Assembly (NCBI GenBank): GCA_016292745.1
Contig: JAEDFO010000058.1
Location: 1-14,065 of the forward strand
Direction: 5' to 3'
Source of the DNA: Muribaculaceae bacterium
GTDB taxonomy: Bacteria > Bacteroidota > Bacteroidia > Bacteroidales > Muribaculaceae
DNA length: 14,065 nt
The notes under the pieces are model-generated. The model saw only the letters and a program-made list of their open reading frames with translations. It was not told where the DNA came from and searched no databases. Below, piece by piece: positions 6,826 through 13,931 of the stretch; positions within the stretch are counted from its first letter, which is position 1; each line of letters opens with the position of its first letter. Position numbers and translations under genes: made by a program.

Positions 6826-8355
6826 TCAGAATGAAAGGTTGCCGGTGTAGGACACTGAAATCAGTGCACCGAAATTATTACTGTAGAGAGTTCCACGATC
6901 GATGGCCAGCTGGCATTTGAGCTGCAGCCCCTCTACCGATGCTGCACGGTACACTCCCTCGAGCATTGCCGAGGTGTCGTGCGCCACTTCGGTGCGCGGT
7001 GAATTGTAGTTGCCCAATGCACGGCGATACGACATCAGTGCCCTGTACTCTATTCTATCGCTAAAATGACCTCGCACTCCTATATGAAAGCCTTGCACAC
7101 GGGTGTCGGTGAACGACATATATCCGTCGGTGTTGTAAAGGGGCGATTTCAGCATCGGCGAACCCATTGCCATACCATGGTGGGCATAGCCGCAATACTG
7201 GAAATTGTTGTAGTAGTTGTCGGCACCGGTTGCATGACCGGGGATATGGCCGGAAAGGCCCGAAAAGTCGTCGGGCGCCCAATGGATTGGGCCGCTTTGG
7301 TTGCGGGTGTCGATATACTCAATCACGGCGGCATCTACGATACCTTGGTGGGGTGCGCGGTATTCAAGGCCATAGAGGCCATCGAATCCGTTAAGTTTGC
7401 CCATACCAGACCCATCCTCGAATGGCATCTCGAAGTAAGCGCGCAATGTGGTGCCGTCGCCAAACCGGTATCGGGCAGCAAAGTCGATGGTTCCAAGGTT
7501 GTTGCCCTCGTAGAATCCGTCGCCGCCCACCGAGCCATCGCCGCAGGGCACAAGGGTCTTCAGCAGTTTCTTGAAAGTGATTTTATCGGTGTATTCCTTG
7601 GTCAACACACCTTGCTTGTAGTGGCGCACAGTACCGCCAAACTGCATTGCCGACTGTATTCCTGCGGTAACCGAAAACGGTTGGCTGGGCTTGGTGCAGA
7701 AATATATGTTCTTGTAGCTGAAATACACTCCGGTGGTGACAAACGACTCCCGATAGTTATAGTGGTCGGTGAGCCAATCGGAATCGGTTGTCTTGCCTAT
7801 GCCATACGAGCCGTAAATCTGTACCCATCCACCGGTGAGCGGTATGTTCTGGAAATTGACGAATCCGGCTCTCACCTCGGGAATCGGGCGGCTGTTGCCC
7901 GAGAATGTAAGGTCGCCGCTGGACAGTGTGCGGTCGACAGTTATCGGCTCGTGGTGCTTGAGGCCTGCGGTGAGCAGCACTCCACGATACTTGATTTCGG
8001 CGAATGCCTGTTGCAACAACAGTGCAGTAGGACGATGTTCTATGCTCTGCAAGGCGTCGGCCGAAGCATCGTAACGGCCGTAACCGATGGCGTTGGAATA
8101 ACCGCCAACAGCCTCGAGCCCAAATCCATAGCTCAGGCGTCGAGTGGTGTCGGTGGCATGCCACGCCTCGAGGCGCAGATATCCACCATTGGCCTGTGTG
8201 ATATCGCCGTAACGGTTCGAGCTGATGAGATATGGGGCAAAATTGCCGTCAGATGAAGCCGTACCTGACAATTCGACCCGATAACCTAAGTCGAACTGCG
8301 CCACAGCGGCAAACGCCGACAGGGCAGCAACAGCCAATGACAGCATTCGGTTCAT
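6826..8355 (-). CDS. Wzi-family capsule-assembly outer-membrane beta-barrel protein
   Basis: This is a 509-residue protein with signal peptide MNRMLSLAVAALSAFAAVAQ, probably cleaved after AVA. The mature sequence is a chain of amphipathic, Tyr/Gly-rich strands (for example YGFGLEAVGGYS, GVLLTAGLKHHEP, GGWVQIYGSYGIGK, GLEYRAPH, EYRALMSYRRALG) and ends in a terminal strand with C-terminal Phe (ISVSYTGNLSF), as expected for an outer-membrane barrel. I recognise it as the Bacteroidetes Caps_assemb_Wzi type. E. coli Wzi is an 18-strand barrel that anchors group 1 capsule at the surface, and Bacteroidetes members are assumed to act in surface polysaccharide. No glycosyltransferase or capsule cluster is present here. 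Its ATG overlaps the stop of the acyltransferase gene (ATGA), so barrel synthesis is probably coupled to lipid acylation. Confidence 0.87.
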   Translation of the reverse strand: MNRMLSLAVAALSAFAAVAQFDLGYRVELSGTASSDGNFAPYLISSNRYGDITQANGGYLRLEAWHATDTTRRLSYGFGLEAVGGYSNAIGYGRYDASADALQSIEHRPTALLLQQAFAEIKYRGVLLTAGLKHHEPITVDRTLSSGDLTFSGNSRPIPEVRAGFVNFQNIPLTGGWVQIYGSYGIGKTTDSDWLTDHYNYRESFVTTGVYFSYKNIYFCTKPSQPFSVTAGIQSAMQFGGTVRHYKQGVLTKEYTDKITFKKLLKTLVPCGDGSVGGDGFYEGNNLGTIDFAARYRFGDGTTLRAYFEMPFEDGSGMGKLNGFDGLYGLEYRAPHQGIVDAAVIEYIDTRNQSGPIHWAPDDFSGLSGHIPGHATGADNYYNNFQYCGYAHHGMAMGSPMLKSPLYNTDGYMSFTDTRVQGFHIGVRGHFSDRIEYRALMSYRRALGNYNSPRTEVAHDTSAMLEGVYRAASVEGLQLKCQLAIDRGTLYSNNFGALISVSYTGNLSF

Positions 8356-9287
8356 CCCTTCAACTCTTTTTCGTACGATTCAATGTGACGTATTTTCTTG
8401 CTTTCGTGAATCTCGGCGATTGAAATCAGAATGCCGCTCTCCTCCACCTCGCCGAACTCGTGGTTAATAGCGGTGCCAAACATCTTCATGGTGGGCGACA
8501 AATTCATATAGGCATTTACCAGCGGCGGTATGTTGTAGCCTTTGCTGCGGATAAAGGTGTTGAGCCTCAGATAATCCTCCTTGAAATCGTTCCCGCAGAA
8601 CATATGGGCATATTGTTGGTGCCGGTCGTCAATCGAAATTGGTTCGATTGGTGTCACCATATGCTCATCGTCGTGGAAATACAGTTTCATGGCATACAGC
8701 AATGCATTGCGGCACTCAACCGAGTAGCTGGGATACATGGTGAACTTGCCGAACATATACTTGATGTGCGGATACACTATTGTGAGTGCACCAAGACCGT
8801 CCCACAGATTGTCGAGGGCATAAATTGCGCGCGAACCGGCCAAAGTCGACTGGTACTCGAGGGTAACAAACGAGCGGCCCAGCTCTATGGTGTAAGGCAG
8901 ATATTCGTCGATAAATCGCTGCGAGAACTTAAACATGTGGGAGGTTGCAATCTTCGGCACCCCATTCTCCATCTTAACCTTGTCGCCAAGGATAAAACGG
9001 TATGCTCCCACTATCACCTGGTGCTCAGGGTCCCATACCAGCAATTGCTGGCACGGCTCGTCCATTGTGTCGAACTCATCGATATCGCAACTAAGCCCAG
9101 TGCCACCTCCGGCATGGCGGAATGCAATCTCGCGCAAACGGCCTATCTCGCGCATCACATTCGGCGAATTGTGGGCATCTACAATGTAAATCTCGTTGCC
9201 GCCCTTGTTGGTGTGACGCAGAAGCCGTTCCGGGGTGAGTTCCCTTTGTAACAGTTCTACAGGTATTTTTTCAATAATTTCTTCCAT
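8352..9287 (-). CDS. Hemolysin-type GNAT N-acyltransferase, GlsB-like
   Basis: This is a 311-residue cytoplasmic or membrane-peripheral protein, the first gene of the operon. It has the long-chain N-acyltransferase GNAT fold (often annotated hemolysin or Acetyltransf_5): VMREIGRLREIAFR (44-57), GGGTGLSCDIDEFD (60-73), LLVWDPE (82-88), YTIELGRSFVTLEYQ (132-146) and LDNLWDGLGAL (158-168). From memory the pattern closely resembles Bacteroides GlsB, which N-acylates glycine with 3-hydroxy fatty acids in glycine-lipid and flavolipin synthesis; enzymes of this type take acyl groups from acyl-ACP. The usual partner GlsA, a PlsC-like O-acyltransferase, is not next to it. It may act with a distant GlsA or be a paralogue with another amine acceptor. 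I therefore give no gene symbol. Confidence 0.85.
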   Translation of the reverse strand: MEEIIEKIPVELLQRELTPERLLRHTNKGGNEIYIVDAHNSPNVMREIGRLREIAFRHAGGGTGLSCDIDEFDTMDEPCQQLLVWDPEHQVIVGAYRFILGDKVKMENGVPKIATSHMFKFSQRFIDEYLPYTIELGRSFVTLEYQSTLAGSRAIYALDNLWDGLGALTIVYPHIKYMFGKFTMYPSYSVECRNALLYAMKLYFHDDEHMVTPIEPISIDDRHQQYAHMFCGNDFKEDYLRLNTFIRSKGYNIPPLVNAYMNLSPTMKMFGTAINHEFGEVEESGILISIAEIHESKKIRHIESYEKELKG

Positions 9288-9317
9288 ATCAATAGCGATG
9301 TAGGCGGCGTTTGCTTT

Positions 9318-9350
9318 GGCTTCAGCAAAGCATCGCTGCCCGTTGAAGCC
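9318..9350 (-). promoter_or_regulatory. Hairpin in the leader of the minus operon
   Basis: GGCTTCA (9318-9324) pairs perfectly with TGAAGCC (9344-9350). An alternative stem TTTGCT/AGCAAA overlaps it, so two exclusive folds are possible. It lies 31-63 bases upstream of the acyltransferase ATG, inside the leader expected from the candidate promoter at 9452-9483. I recognise no riboswitch or leader family, and it may be only a remnant of a repeat. Confidence 0.3.
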
Positions 9351-9451
9351 TGTAATGCATCATTGCTAAACCATTATGGCACATCATTTACCGCCCAGAT
9401 GCCCTAATATTCCATCTGCTGTGGCCGATGCATTTCACCGCAATATCGCCG

Positions 9452-9483
9452 TAAAATTAATATTTGTTGTCATAATTGCCAAA
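9452..9483 (-). promoter_or_regulatory. Candidate promoter of the five-gene minus operon
   Basis: On the minus strand a -33 TTTG (9483-9480) and a -7-like TAATTTTA (9459-9452, seven of eight consensus positions, the last G being A) are separated by 20 bases, the spacing typical of the Bacteroidales primary sigma factor. Transcription would start near 9445 and give a leader of about 155 bases before the acyltransferase ATG. The rest of the gap 9288-9609 contains no convincing gene. Confidence 0.45.
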
Positions 9484-9609
9484 TATTGCTGAAAAATGTG
9501 ACAATATCAGCTACTCTCCGACATTTCATACACTCTGTGCAGTATGCCGTTATACTTCGACCTATTGCTGCCGATGGTGAGCACATTCCCGGGGGAGATG
9601 GGGGATTGA

Positions 9610-9625
9610 AACTACTTTTGTAGTT
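9610..9625. promoter_or_regulatory. MecI/BlaI-type operator, upstream copy
   Basis: AACTACTTTTGTAGTT is a perfect 16-bp inverted repeat with a 4-base centre. The half sites ACTAC-N4-GTAGT match the architecture of the staphylococcal mec/bla operators bound by MecI/BlaI winged-helix repressors, whose core from memory is ACTACATATGTAGT. It lies directly upstream of a weak -7-like sequence (AAAGTTTG, 9625-9632), where a repressor would block RNA polymerase. No BlaI-type repressor gene is in the window. Confidence 0.6.
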
Positions 9626-9630
9626 AAAGT

Positions 9631-10002
9631 TTGCTAAAACCGGCGCCGCTCCGTTTCAACTATAAAAATAGTTATGAAAAAATCAACAATGGAAAGACCC
9701 ATCAATCCACCTCGCAGAAGTTTGAATTGAACGATGGAACCGCTGAAATTACTGTTTCATTCCCATTCACAGGAGAATTAATTAATCCAAAAATGGCTAT
9801 CGTTGTCAACGGCAAGGAAACCCTGTTTGATTTAGATGAATATAACAACGAAGCACATTCATCAAATATCGCAGATATGGAAATATATCTCGACGACGAG
9901 AAGATATCAGAAGCCCAGATTCAAGCGTTATCGCCCGAAAAAATTGCATCGATAACCGTCGACAAGAAACGTAACTTGATGATAATCAAAAGCAAAAAGT
10001 AG
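9631..10002 (+). CDS. Small plug-like protein or remnant of a BlaR1/M56-type sensor
   Basis: The open frame has 123 codons if read from TTG at 9631. That start lies inside the putative promoter, so the true start is uncertain: the next in-frame ATG is at 9793 (70 residues), and the ATG at 9674 is in another frame. There is no signal peptide. The C-terminal part (IYLDDEKISEAQIQALSPEKI, then ASITVDKKRNLMIIKSKK) resembles the plug-like tail seen at the end of Bacteroidetes M56/BlaR1-type sensors and in TonB-receptor plugs (pattern IVDGKxV...INPxDIESIxVLK...IIITTK). The frame is visibly more A/T- and Lys/Asn-rich than its neighbours. With BlaI-type operators in front, the simplest reading is a deletion remnant of a BlaI-BlaR1-like operon; a short intact regulated gene is the alternative. 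Confidence 0.45.
   Translation: MLKPAPLRFNYKNSYEKINNGKTHQSTSQKFELNDGTAEITVSFPFTGELINPKMAIVVNGKETLFDLDEYNNEAHSSNIADMEIYLDDEKISEAQIQALSPEKIASITVDKKRNLMIIKSKK
9658..9673. promoter_or_regulatory. MecI/BlaI-type operator, downstream copy
   Basis: AACTATAAAAATAGTT is a second perfect 16-bp inverted repeat with the same AACTA half site and a 4-base centre. It is 48 bp centre to centre from the first copy and directly abuts an ATG at 9674. Paired operators flanking the transcription start are usual for BlaI/MecI-controlled promoters. Confidence 0.55.
9674..9730 (+). pseudogene. 18-codon frame after the second operator, possible stub of a deleted first gene
   Basis: ATG at 9674 directly follows the downstream operator and opens MKKSTMERP..., which stops at 9728-9730 after 18 codons. 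It is in a different frame from the plug-like frame it overlaps. Its place, where a BlaI-type repressor gene would normally start, suggests that it is the leftover 5' end of a removed gene joined to the 3' end of another. The stub is too short to show homology, so this is inference. Confidence 0.25.
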
Positions 10003-10024
10003 AAACAAAATATAACAGTCACAC

Positions 10025-10060
10025 TTAAGGAGATACGGCACCATATGCCGTACTCCTTAA
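10025..10060 (+). terminator. Hairpin downstream of the plug-like frame, probable terminator
   Basis: TTAAGGAG-A-TACGGCA (10025-10040) pairs with TGCCGTACTCCTTAA (10046-10060), giving 15 pairs with one bulged A and a 5-base loop. It starts 22 bases after the stop at 10002. The following TTAATT is only a weak U tract, so termination efficiency is uncertain. Confidence 0.6.
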
Positions 10061-10115
10061 TTAATTCGCAGGGTATAAGTTTATGTGTGTAACGCTGTAA
10101 ATTACAAATATTTCG

Positions 10116-10123
10116 TAACTTTG
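10116..10123 (+). promoter_or_regulatory. -7 promoter box of the DUF6057/CxxCH operon
   Basis: TAACTTTG matches TAnnTTTG exactly. The -33 region about 20 bases upstream (near 10092-10097) has no good TTTG. Transcription would start near 10130, leaving a leader of about 50 bases before the ATG at 10181. Confidence 0.55.
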
Positions 10124-10180
10124 CGGTTGCCGGGCATCATCGATTTCCCGGTTACCATAACTTAACACCGCATCCCGACG

Positions 10181-11950
10181 ATGAAGAAGACCTTGGTGTG
10201 GACCTTGGCGAGCACTATAGCCGCCGTGTTCATGTTTGTGTTCTTGCAACAGTATTTCGCTTTCAACTACTTCTACGAGGAGCAGTTCCGCATGTTTTGT
10301 TTCAGCGCCGACTACGCCATGCCTTTGCTGGCCGAGCCTGCCGGGGCCGTGGAATATGCCTCTTCGTTCATAATTCAGTTTTTTGTCCACAACTATGTGG
10401 GTGCTGCAGTGGCGGCGGCATTGTGGCTGGCATCGACGGCGGCATTGCGGCGTCTCTGTCTCAGGCTTTACGGCGGGCGCGACCTTTGGCTGGCATACTT
10501 GCTACCGGCAATGCCACTTGTATGGGCCGAGGCAAGTGCAAGCTATCACCTTGAGGCCACAGTGGCATTTCTGCTGGTAGTGGTGGTCCTGGCGGGATAT
10601 GTCGGTATACGTCGGTGTTCTCTACGATGGGCATTGGCAGTACCTATGGTATGGCTCACGTTTCATCTCACCGGTTCATCGGCATTGCTGATGGCGGTGG
10701 CCATCGCCGTTATCGAGATACAACTCACTCCTTGGCGTAAAGCCTTGCCTTTCGCCGTGGCTATCATGGCAATTGCCGTGGCTGCACCATTGGCAGCGTT
10801 CTACAGCGGATTTTCCGACAAACCGCTTGCCGATTTACTGTCGCCGTCGCTATACTATCAGATGCTGGCCCCCGACACCACGGCTGTGTGGGCCGCGTGG
10901 GCTCTGCTTGTGGCTGTGATTGCAATTGGATGGGTTGTTCGTCGCGCGCCGGCAATGCAAGCCAAGGCTGCAATCGCGGTAGCTGCCGTGCTGCAGATTA
11001 TAGCCGCCTCAACGGTTTTCGTATACGGAGCCAAGCACTATAACGATGCCGGAGAATATGCAGTGAAGGAATTCGACCACTACGCCAACACCCAACAATG
11101 GGACCGACTGCTGGCATCGCCACGGCTACGTGCCTCGCAAAACACTTTCCACGCCTGCTACATGAACCTGGCCCTTGCACGCTCGGGAATGCTCGTCAAC
11201 CGTCTTACTACAACACCCCAAAACGGCATCCAAGGCCTGTGGCTGCAGTGGAACAAGCAGATGCAGGTGTCGGCACTGCTCAGCGATGTAGCCTACACAA
11301 TGGGCAACGTGGCACTGGCTCAGAATCTGGCTTTCGAGGCAATGACCGGATGCGAGCGCGGAATAAACCCACGCATGCTGTTGCGGCTTGTGAAGACAAA
11401 CATTATCTATGGTGCCTATCCCGTTGCCGAGAAATACATCAAGCTGCTGCAACACACCTATGCCTACCGAAGCAGCGCCGACTACTACGCCCAGTTTCTC
11501 TTCGACGACAGTAAAGTTGATGCCGACAGCGAACTGGGCAACTTGCGCCGGTGCCTGTCGCGCCTTGACGGCCTCACCAACATTGGCATGGCCCCCGACG
11601 ACCTCATCGACATAATGCGCTCCAACACCTCGTTCCGCCCGGCATTCGAATACTACATTGCATTCTGCCTTCTCAGCGGCGACCTTGCCACCCTCTCGCT
11701 CATGCTCGATGAATTTGTAGGCGCGCCGGCCCTGTCGCCAATGCCACGACCGTGTCAGGAAGCTGTGCTGATGATGCACGAGGCAAATCCAGAGCAGGCC
11801 CGGGCCTACGGTGTCGACGACTCTGTGATGGAACAGTTCCAGCAGTTCCGTGCCTTGGCACGCCAGCGCCGAAGCAACCCCTCGGCAGCACAGCAACTGC
11901 GATTCAATTTTGGAAACACTTATTGGTATTATTATCTTAGCCGACAATGA
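10181..11950 (+). CDS. Polytopic membrane protein with helical C-terminal domain (DUF6057-like)
   Basis: This is a 589-residue inner-membrane protein. About eight or nine hydrophobic helices fill residues 5-285 (about 5-25, 62-88, 102-118, 125-143, 148-182 as two, 190-210, 235-256 and 262-284). Residues about 290-589 are soluble and all helical with TPR-like spacing (for example FHACYMNLALARSGM, LLSDVAYTMGNVALAQNLAFEAMTG, GAYPVAEKYIKLLQ). I recognise it as the Bacteroidales DUF6057 type, whose function is unknown to me. The N-terminal FNYFYEEQFRMF segment after helix 1 probably faces the periplasm. Its TGA overlaps the ATG of the CxxCH lipoprotein gene (ATGA), so the two are coupled and probably form an inner-membrane/envelope pair. 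No catalytic motif is evident; resemblance to polytopic membrane enzymes with TPR tails is only architectural. Confidence 0.85.
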   Translation: MKKTLVWTLASTIAAVFMFVFLQQYFAFNYFYEEQFRMFCFSADYAMPLLAEPAGAVEYASSFIIQFFVHNYVGAAVAAALWLASTAALRRLCLRLYGGRDLWLAYLLPAMPLVWAEASASYHLEATVAFLLVVVVLAGYVGIRRCSLRWALAVPMVWLTFHLTGSSALLMAVAIAVIEIQLTPWRKALPFAVAIMAIAVAAPLAAFYSGFSDKPLADLLSPSLYYQMLAPDTTAVWAAWALLVAVIAIGWVVRRAPAMQAKAAIAVAAVLQIIAASTVFVYGAKHYNDAGEYAVKEFDHYANTQQWDRLLASPRLRASQNTFHACYMNLALARSGMLVNRLTTTPQNGIQGLWLQWNKQMQVSALLSDVAYTMGNVALAQNLAFEAMTGCERGINPRMLLRLVKTNIIYGAYPVAEKYIKLLQHTYAYRSSADYYAQFLFDDSKVDADSELGNLRRCLSRLDGLTNIGMAPDDLIDIMRSNTSFRPAFEYYIAFCLLSGDLATLSLMLDEFVGAPALSPMPRPCQEAVLMMHEANPEQARAYGVDDSVMEQFQQFRALARQRRSNPSAAQQLRFNFGNTYWYYYLSRQ

Positions 11951-13398
11951 AACATCCAATTACCATACGTTTTGCAGCCCTTTTAGGCTTGCTTTTGCTA
12001 CTGGCAGCCTGCGGTGTCAGCGAACCTAAGGCCGACACATCGGACAATGCCTGTCCCGAGATTTTCCCCGACTATGTCGATGTCACCATACCGCACAACA
12101 TTGCCCCACTTCGTTTCCGAATCACAATGCCGGCCGACGAGGCTGTTGCAGCCATTGGCAACGACGACGAAGGCAAAATCGTAGTCAGCGCCACCAGCAG
12201 CGGCTCGTTCATAATTCCCGAAGGCAAATGGCACTCTCTGCTCAATACCAGCAAAGGCAAAAGCATCGATGTGGTGGTGTACACCCGTAACAATGGCCAA
12301 TGGTGCCGGCACAAGGCATTCAAGTGGCACGTTTCGGCCGACGAAGCCGACCCCTATTTAGTGTATCGCCTCATCCCGCCGGGCTACGAGCTTTGGAACA
12401 AGATGGGAATATACCAGCGCAACATAACCAACTTCGACGAGCAACCGATTGTGGTAAATTCCCGATTTGAAGGCAATTGCATGAACTGCCACTCATTCAA
12501 CCAGCGCAACCCAGAGCAAATGCTGTTTCACATGCGCGCCAAGCATGGTGGCACCTATTTTGTCGACAACGGCAAGGTGCGACGTGTAGATGGGCACCTT
12601 TCTGACAAATTCCAGTCGCTGGTTTACCCCTACTGGCATCCGTCGGGACGTTTCGTGGCTTTCTCATCGAACACCACCCGACAAGCGTTTCAACGTGCCG
12701 ACTGCAACCGTGTGGAAGTGTTCGACCAAGCCTCCGACGTGCTGGTTTACGACATTGAGCACGGCGAAGCGCTCTCCGACAGCCTCATCGCCTCGAATAC
12801 AGCATTCGAGACATTCCCCACATTCTCACCTGACGGGAAACTGCTGTATTTCTGCACATCCGACACTTGCGCTCTACCCGACGGCTTCCGCAATGCCCAC
12901 TACAGCCTGTGCTCGCTGCCTTTCGATGCCTCGAGCCGCTCGTTCGGGAACCAAGTCGACACATTGGTGAACTGCCACGGGCAGAACCTGAGCGTTTCGT
13001 TCCCGAGAGTGTCGCCCGACGGGCATTTCCTGGTCTACACACTCGCTTCGTACGGCAATTTCAGTATATGGCATCGCGATGCCGACCTGCACATACTGAA
13101 CCTAAACACCCGACAATCGCAGCCACTCATTCCGGCAAACAGCAACGACGTTGAGAGCTACCATTCGTGGAGCGCCAACAGCCGATGGCTGGTGTTCAGC
13201 TCGCGCCGCATCGACGGACTCTACACCCGTCCGTTCATGGTTCATATCGATGCCGAAGGCAACGCATCGAAGCCGTTTGTCCTGCCGCAAGAATCGCCTG
13301 AATTCTACGACACGTTCATGTATTCGTTCAATATTCCAGAATTCGTATCGGCAAAAGTGAAAATCAGCAGCAACGAAGTAGCCGAAGCATGCAAATAA
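11947..13398 (+). CDS. CxxCH (c-type heme) lipoprotein with TolB/PD40-like beta-propeller
   Basis: This is a 483-residue protein. The signal sequence ends in LAAC, so Cys22 is lipidated. Residues about 40-135 form a beta-rich N-terminal domain. At 175-182 EGNCMNCH contains one c-type heme motif (Cys178, Cys181, His182); nearby Met192, Met196 or His200 could be the second axial ligand. Residues about 220-465 carry PD40/WD40-like repeats: YPYWHPSGRFVAFSS, FPTFSPDGKLLYFCTS, FPRVSPDGHFLVYTLAS and HSWSANSRWLVFSS, as in TolB-type propellers. Extra Cys residues (for example 253, 303, 308, 322 and 343) may form disulfides. It follows the membrane-protein gene by ATGA overlap, and a terminator lies about 50 bases after it. 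A heme-bearing, lipid-anchored propeller suggests electron transfer or redox sensing at the envelope; the partner and substrate are unknown. If heme is not attached, the CxxC could act as a thiol pair. Confidence 0.87.
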   Translation: MKHPITIRFAALLGLLLLLAACGVSEPKADTSDNACPEIFPDYVDVTIPHNIAPLRFRITMPADEAVAAIGNDDEGKIVVSATSSGSFIIPEGKWHSLLNTSKGKSIDVVVYTRNNGQWCRHKAFKWHVSADEADPYLVYRLIPPGYELWNKMGIYQRNITNFDEQPIVVNSRFEGNCMNCHSFNQRNPEQMLFHMRAKHGGTYFVDNGKVRRVDGHLSDKFQSLVYPYWHPSGRFVAFSSNTTRQAFQRADCNRVEVFDQASDVLVYDIEHGEALSDSLIASNTAFETFPTFSPDGKLLYFCTSDTCALPDGFRNAHYSLCSLPFDASSRSFGNQVDTLVNCHGQNLSVSFPRVSPDGHFLVYTLASYGNFSIWHRDADLHILNLNTRQSQPLIPANSNDVESYHSWSANSRWLVFSSRRIDGLYTRPFMVHIDAEGNASKPFVLPQESPEFYDTFMYSFNIPEFVSAKVKISSNEVAEACK

Positions 13399-13448
13399 AC
13401 GAGGCATAACAGTCTGATTATTAAAAAACATTAATACTTGAAAATTTG

Positions 13449-13478
13449 TCGTTGCCAATTGCAGATAATTGGCAACGA
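13449..13478 (+). terminator. Terminator of the DUF6057/CxxCH operon
   Basis: TCGTTGCCAATT (13449-13460) pairs perfectly with AATTGGCAACGA (13467-13478) around a 6-base loop and is followed by TTCTTT. It lies 50 bases after the stop at 13398. Confidence 0.8.
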
Positions 13479-13483
13479 TTCTT

Positions 13484-13491
13484 TACATTTG
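13484..13491 (+). promoter_or_regulatory. Orphan -7-like box directly after the terminator
   Basis: TACATTTG matches TAnnTTTG exactly, 5 bases beyond the terminator stem. A weak TTG lies near 13459-13461, inside the stem. Transcription would run rightward from about 13498 into a region with no convincing gene. It may be a real promoter of a small RNA, a relic, or chance. Confidence 0.3.
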
Positions 13492-13931
13492 CAATAGGAA
13501 AAATAGTGTGGGCACAGAAAGCAAGTCAACACGTTTTTTTAGAATTATTTTGACGCGACAGCCATAACTGTCGGCTATTGTCGGCTGGATATTGTTGGAT
13601 AATTCAAAGGAAAAGAGAGTGAGATAAACAGATTCACCAATGCTACAATCGGCTTCATTGCCATCGGCATCTCCACTTGAATACGCTACAGAATATTTCG
13701 GACCAAATGCCCGTCTAATAGGCATTTCGGAAATAAATTGTCATCGACATCGCTTAACGATGCAACGAGGGCAATTGCATCTAAGCATTTGATGGTAAAG
13801 TAATTATTATCATAAAACAAGTTTTTGGTTAAATCAATTTCGTCGGCAGTCGGCAGTGATGCCCGCTGCCGGTATTATTTAAATATGGCACGCTTTCCCG
13901 GACTATGAATTACCCCAAAACAGGAGTGCTG
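13492..13931. other. AT-rich intergenic stretch without a convincing gene
   Basis: No open frame here has a recognisable product. Small inverted repeats are present: GATGCAA/TTGCATC (13759-13765 with 13775-13781) and CGGCAG/CTGCCG (13851-13856 with 13866-13871). Short phrases such as TGTCGGCTATTGTCGGCTGG and CGGCAGTCGGCAG give local duplication. An 80-codon minus frame (13725-13483) resembles nothing known to me. The stretch may hold decayed gene fragments or repetitive spacer. Confidence 0.5.

Noticed and set aside
7066..8256. 396-codon plus-strand open frame antisense to the Wzi-family gene
   Set aside because: It is a shadow frame of the real gene. Its translation has no signal peptide, domain or coherent hydrophobic pattern, while the minus frame gives a clear signal peptide and barrel strands.
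8460..9251. 263-codon plus-strand open frame antisense to the GNAT acyltransferase
   Set aside because: It is a shadow of a recognisable GNAT gene that overlaps its neighbour by ATGA; the antisense product matches nothing.
9461..9468. TATTTGTT region as a plus-strand -7 box (TAATATTTG)
   Set aside because: It has three bases instead of two between TA and TTTG, and no gene follows at a suitable distance. The overlapping minus-strand promoter with 20-base spacing is the better reading.
11126..11959. 277-codon minus-strand open frame antisense to the DUF6057-like gene
   Set aside because: It is a codon-usage shadow of the GC-rich coding frame. The plus frame has clear membrane helices and is coupled to the next gene.
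13483..13725. 80-codon minus-strand open frame (begins MPIRRAFGPKYSVAYSS)
   Set aside because: It has no recognisable domain, promoter or ribosome-binding context, its 3' end overlaps a plus-strand -7-like box, and it lies in an AT-rich stretch with broken frames on both strands. It could be a relic, but the sequence alone does not support a gene.
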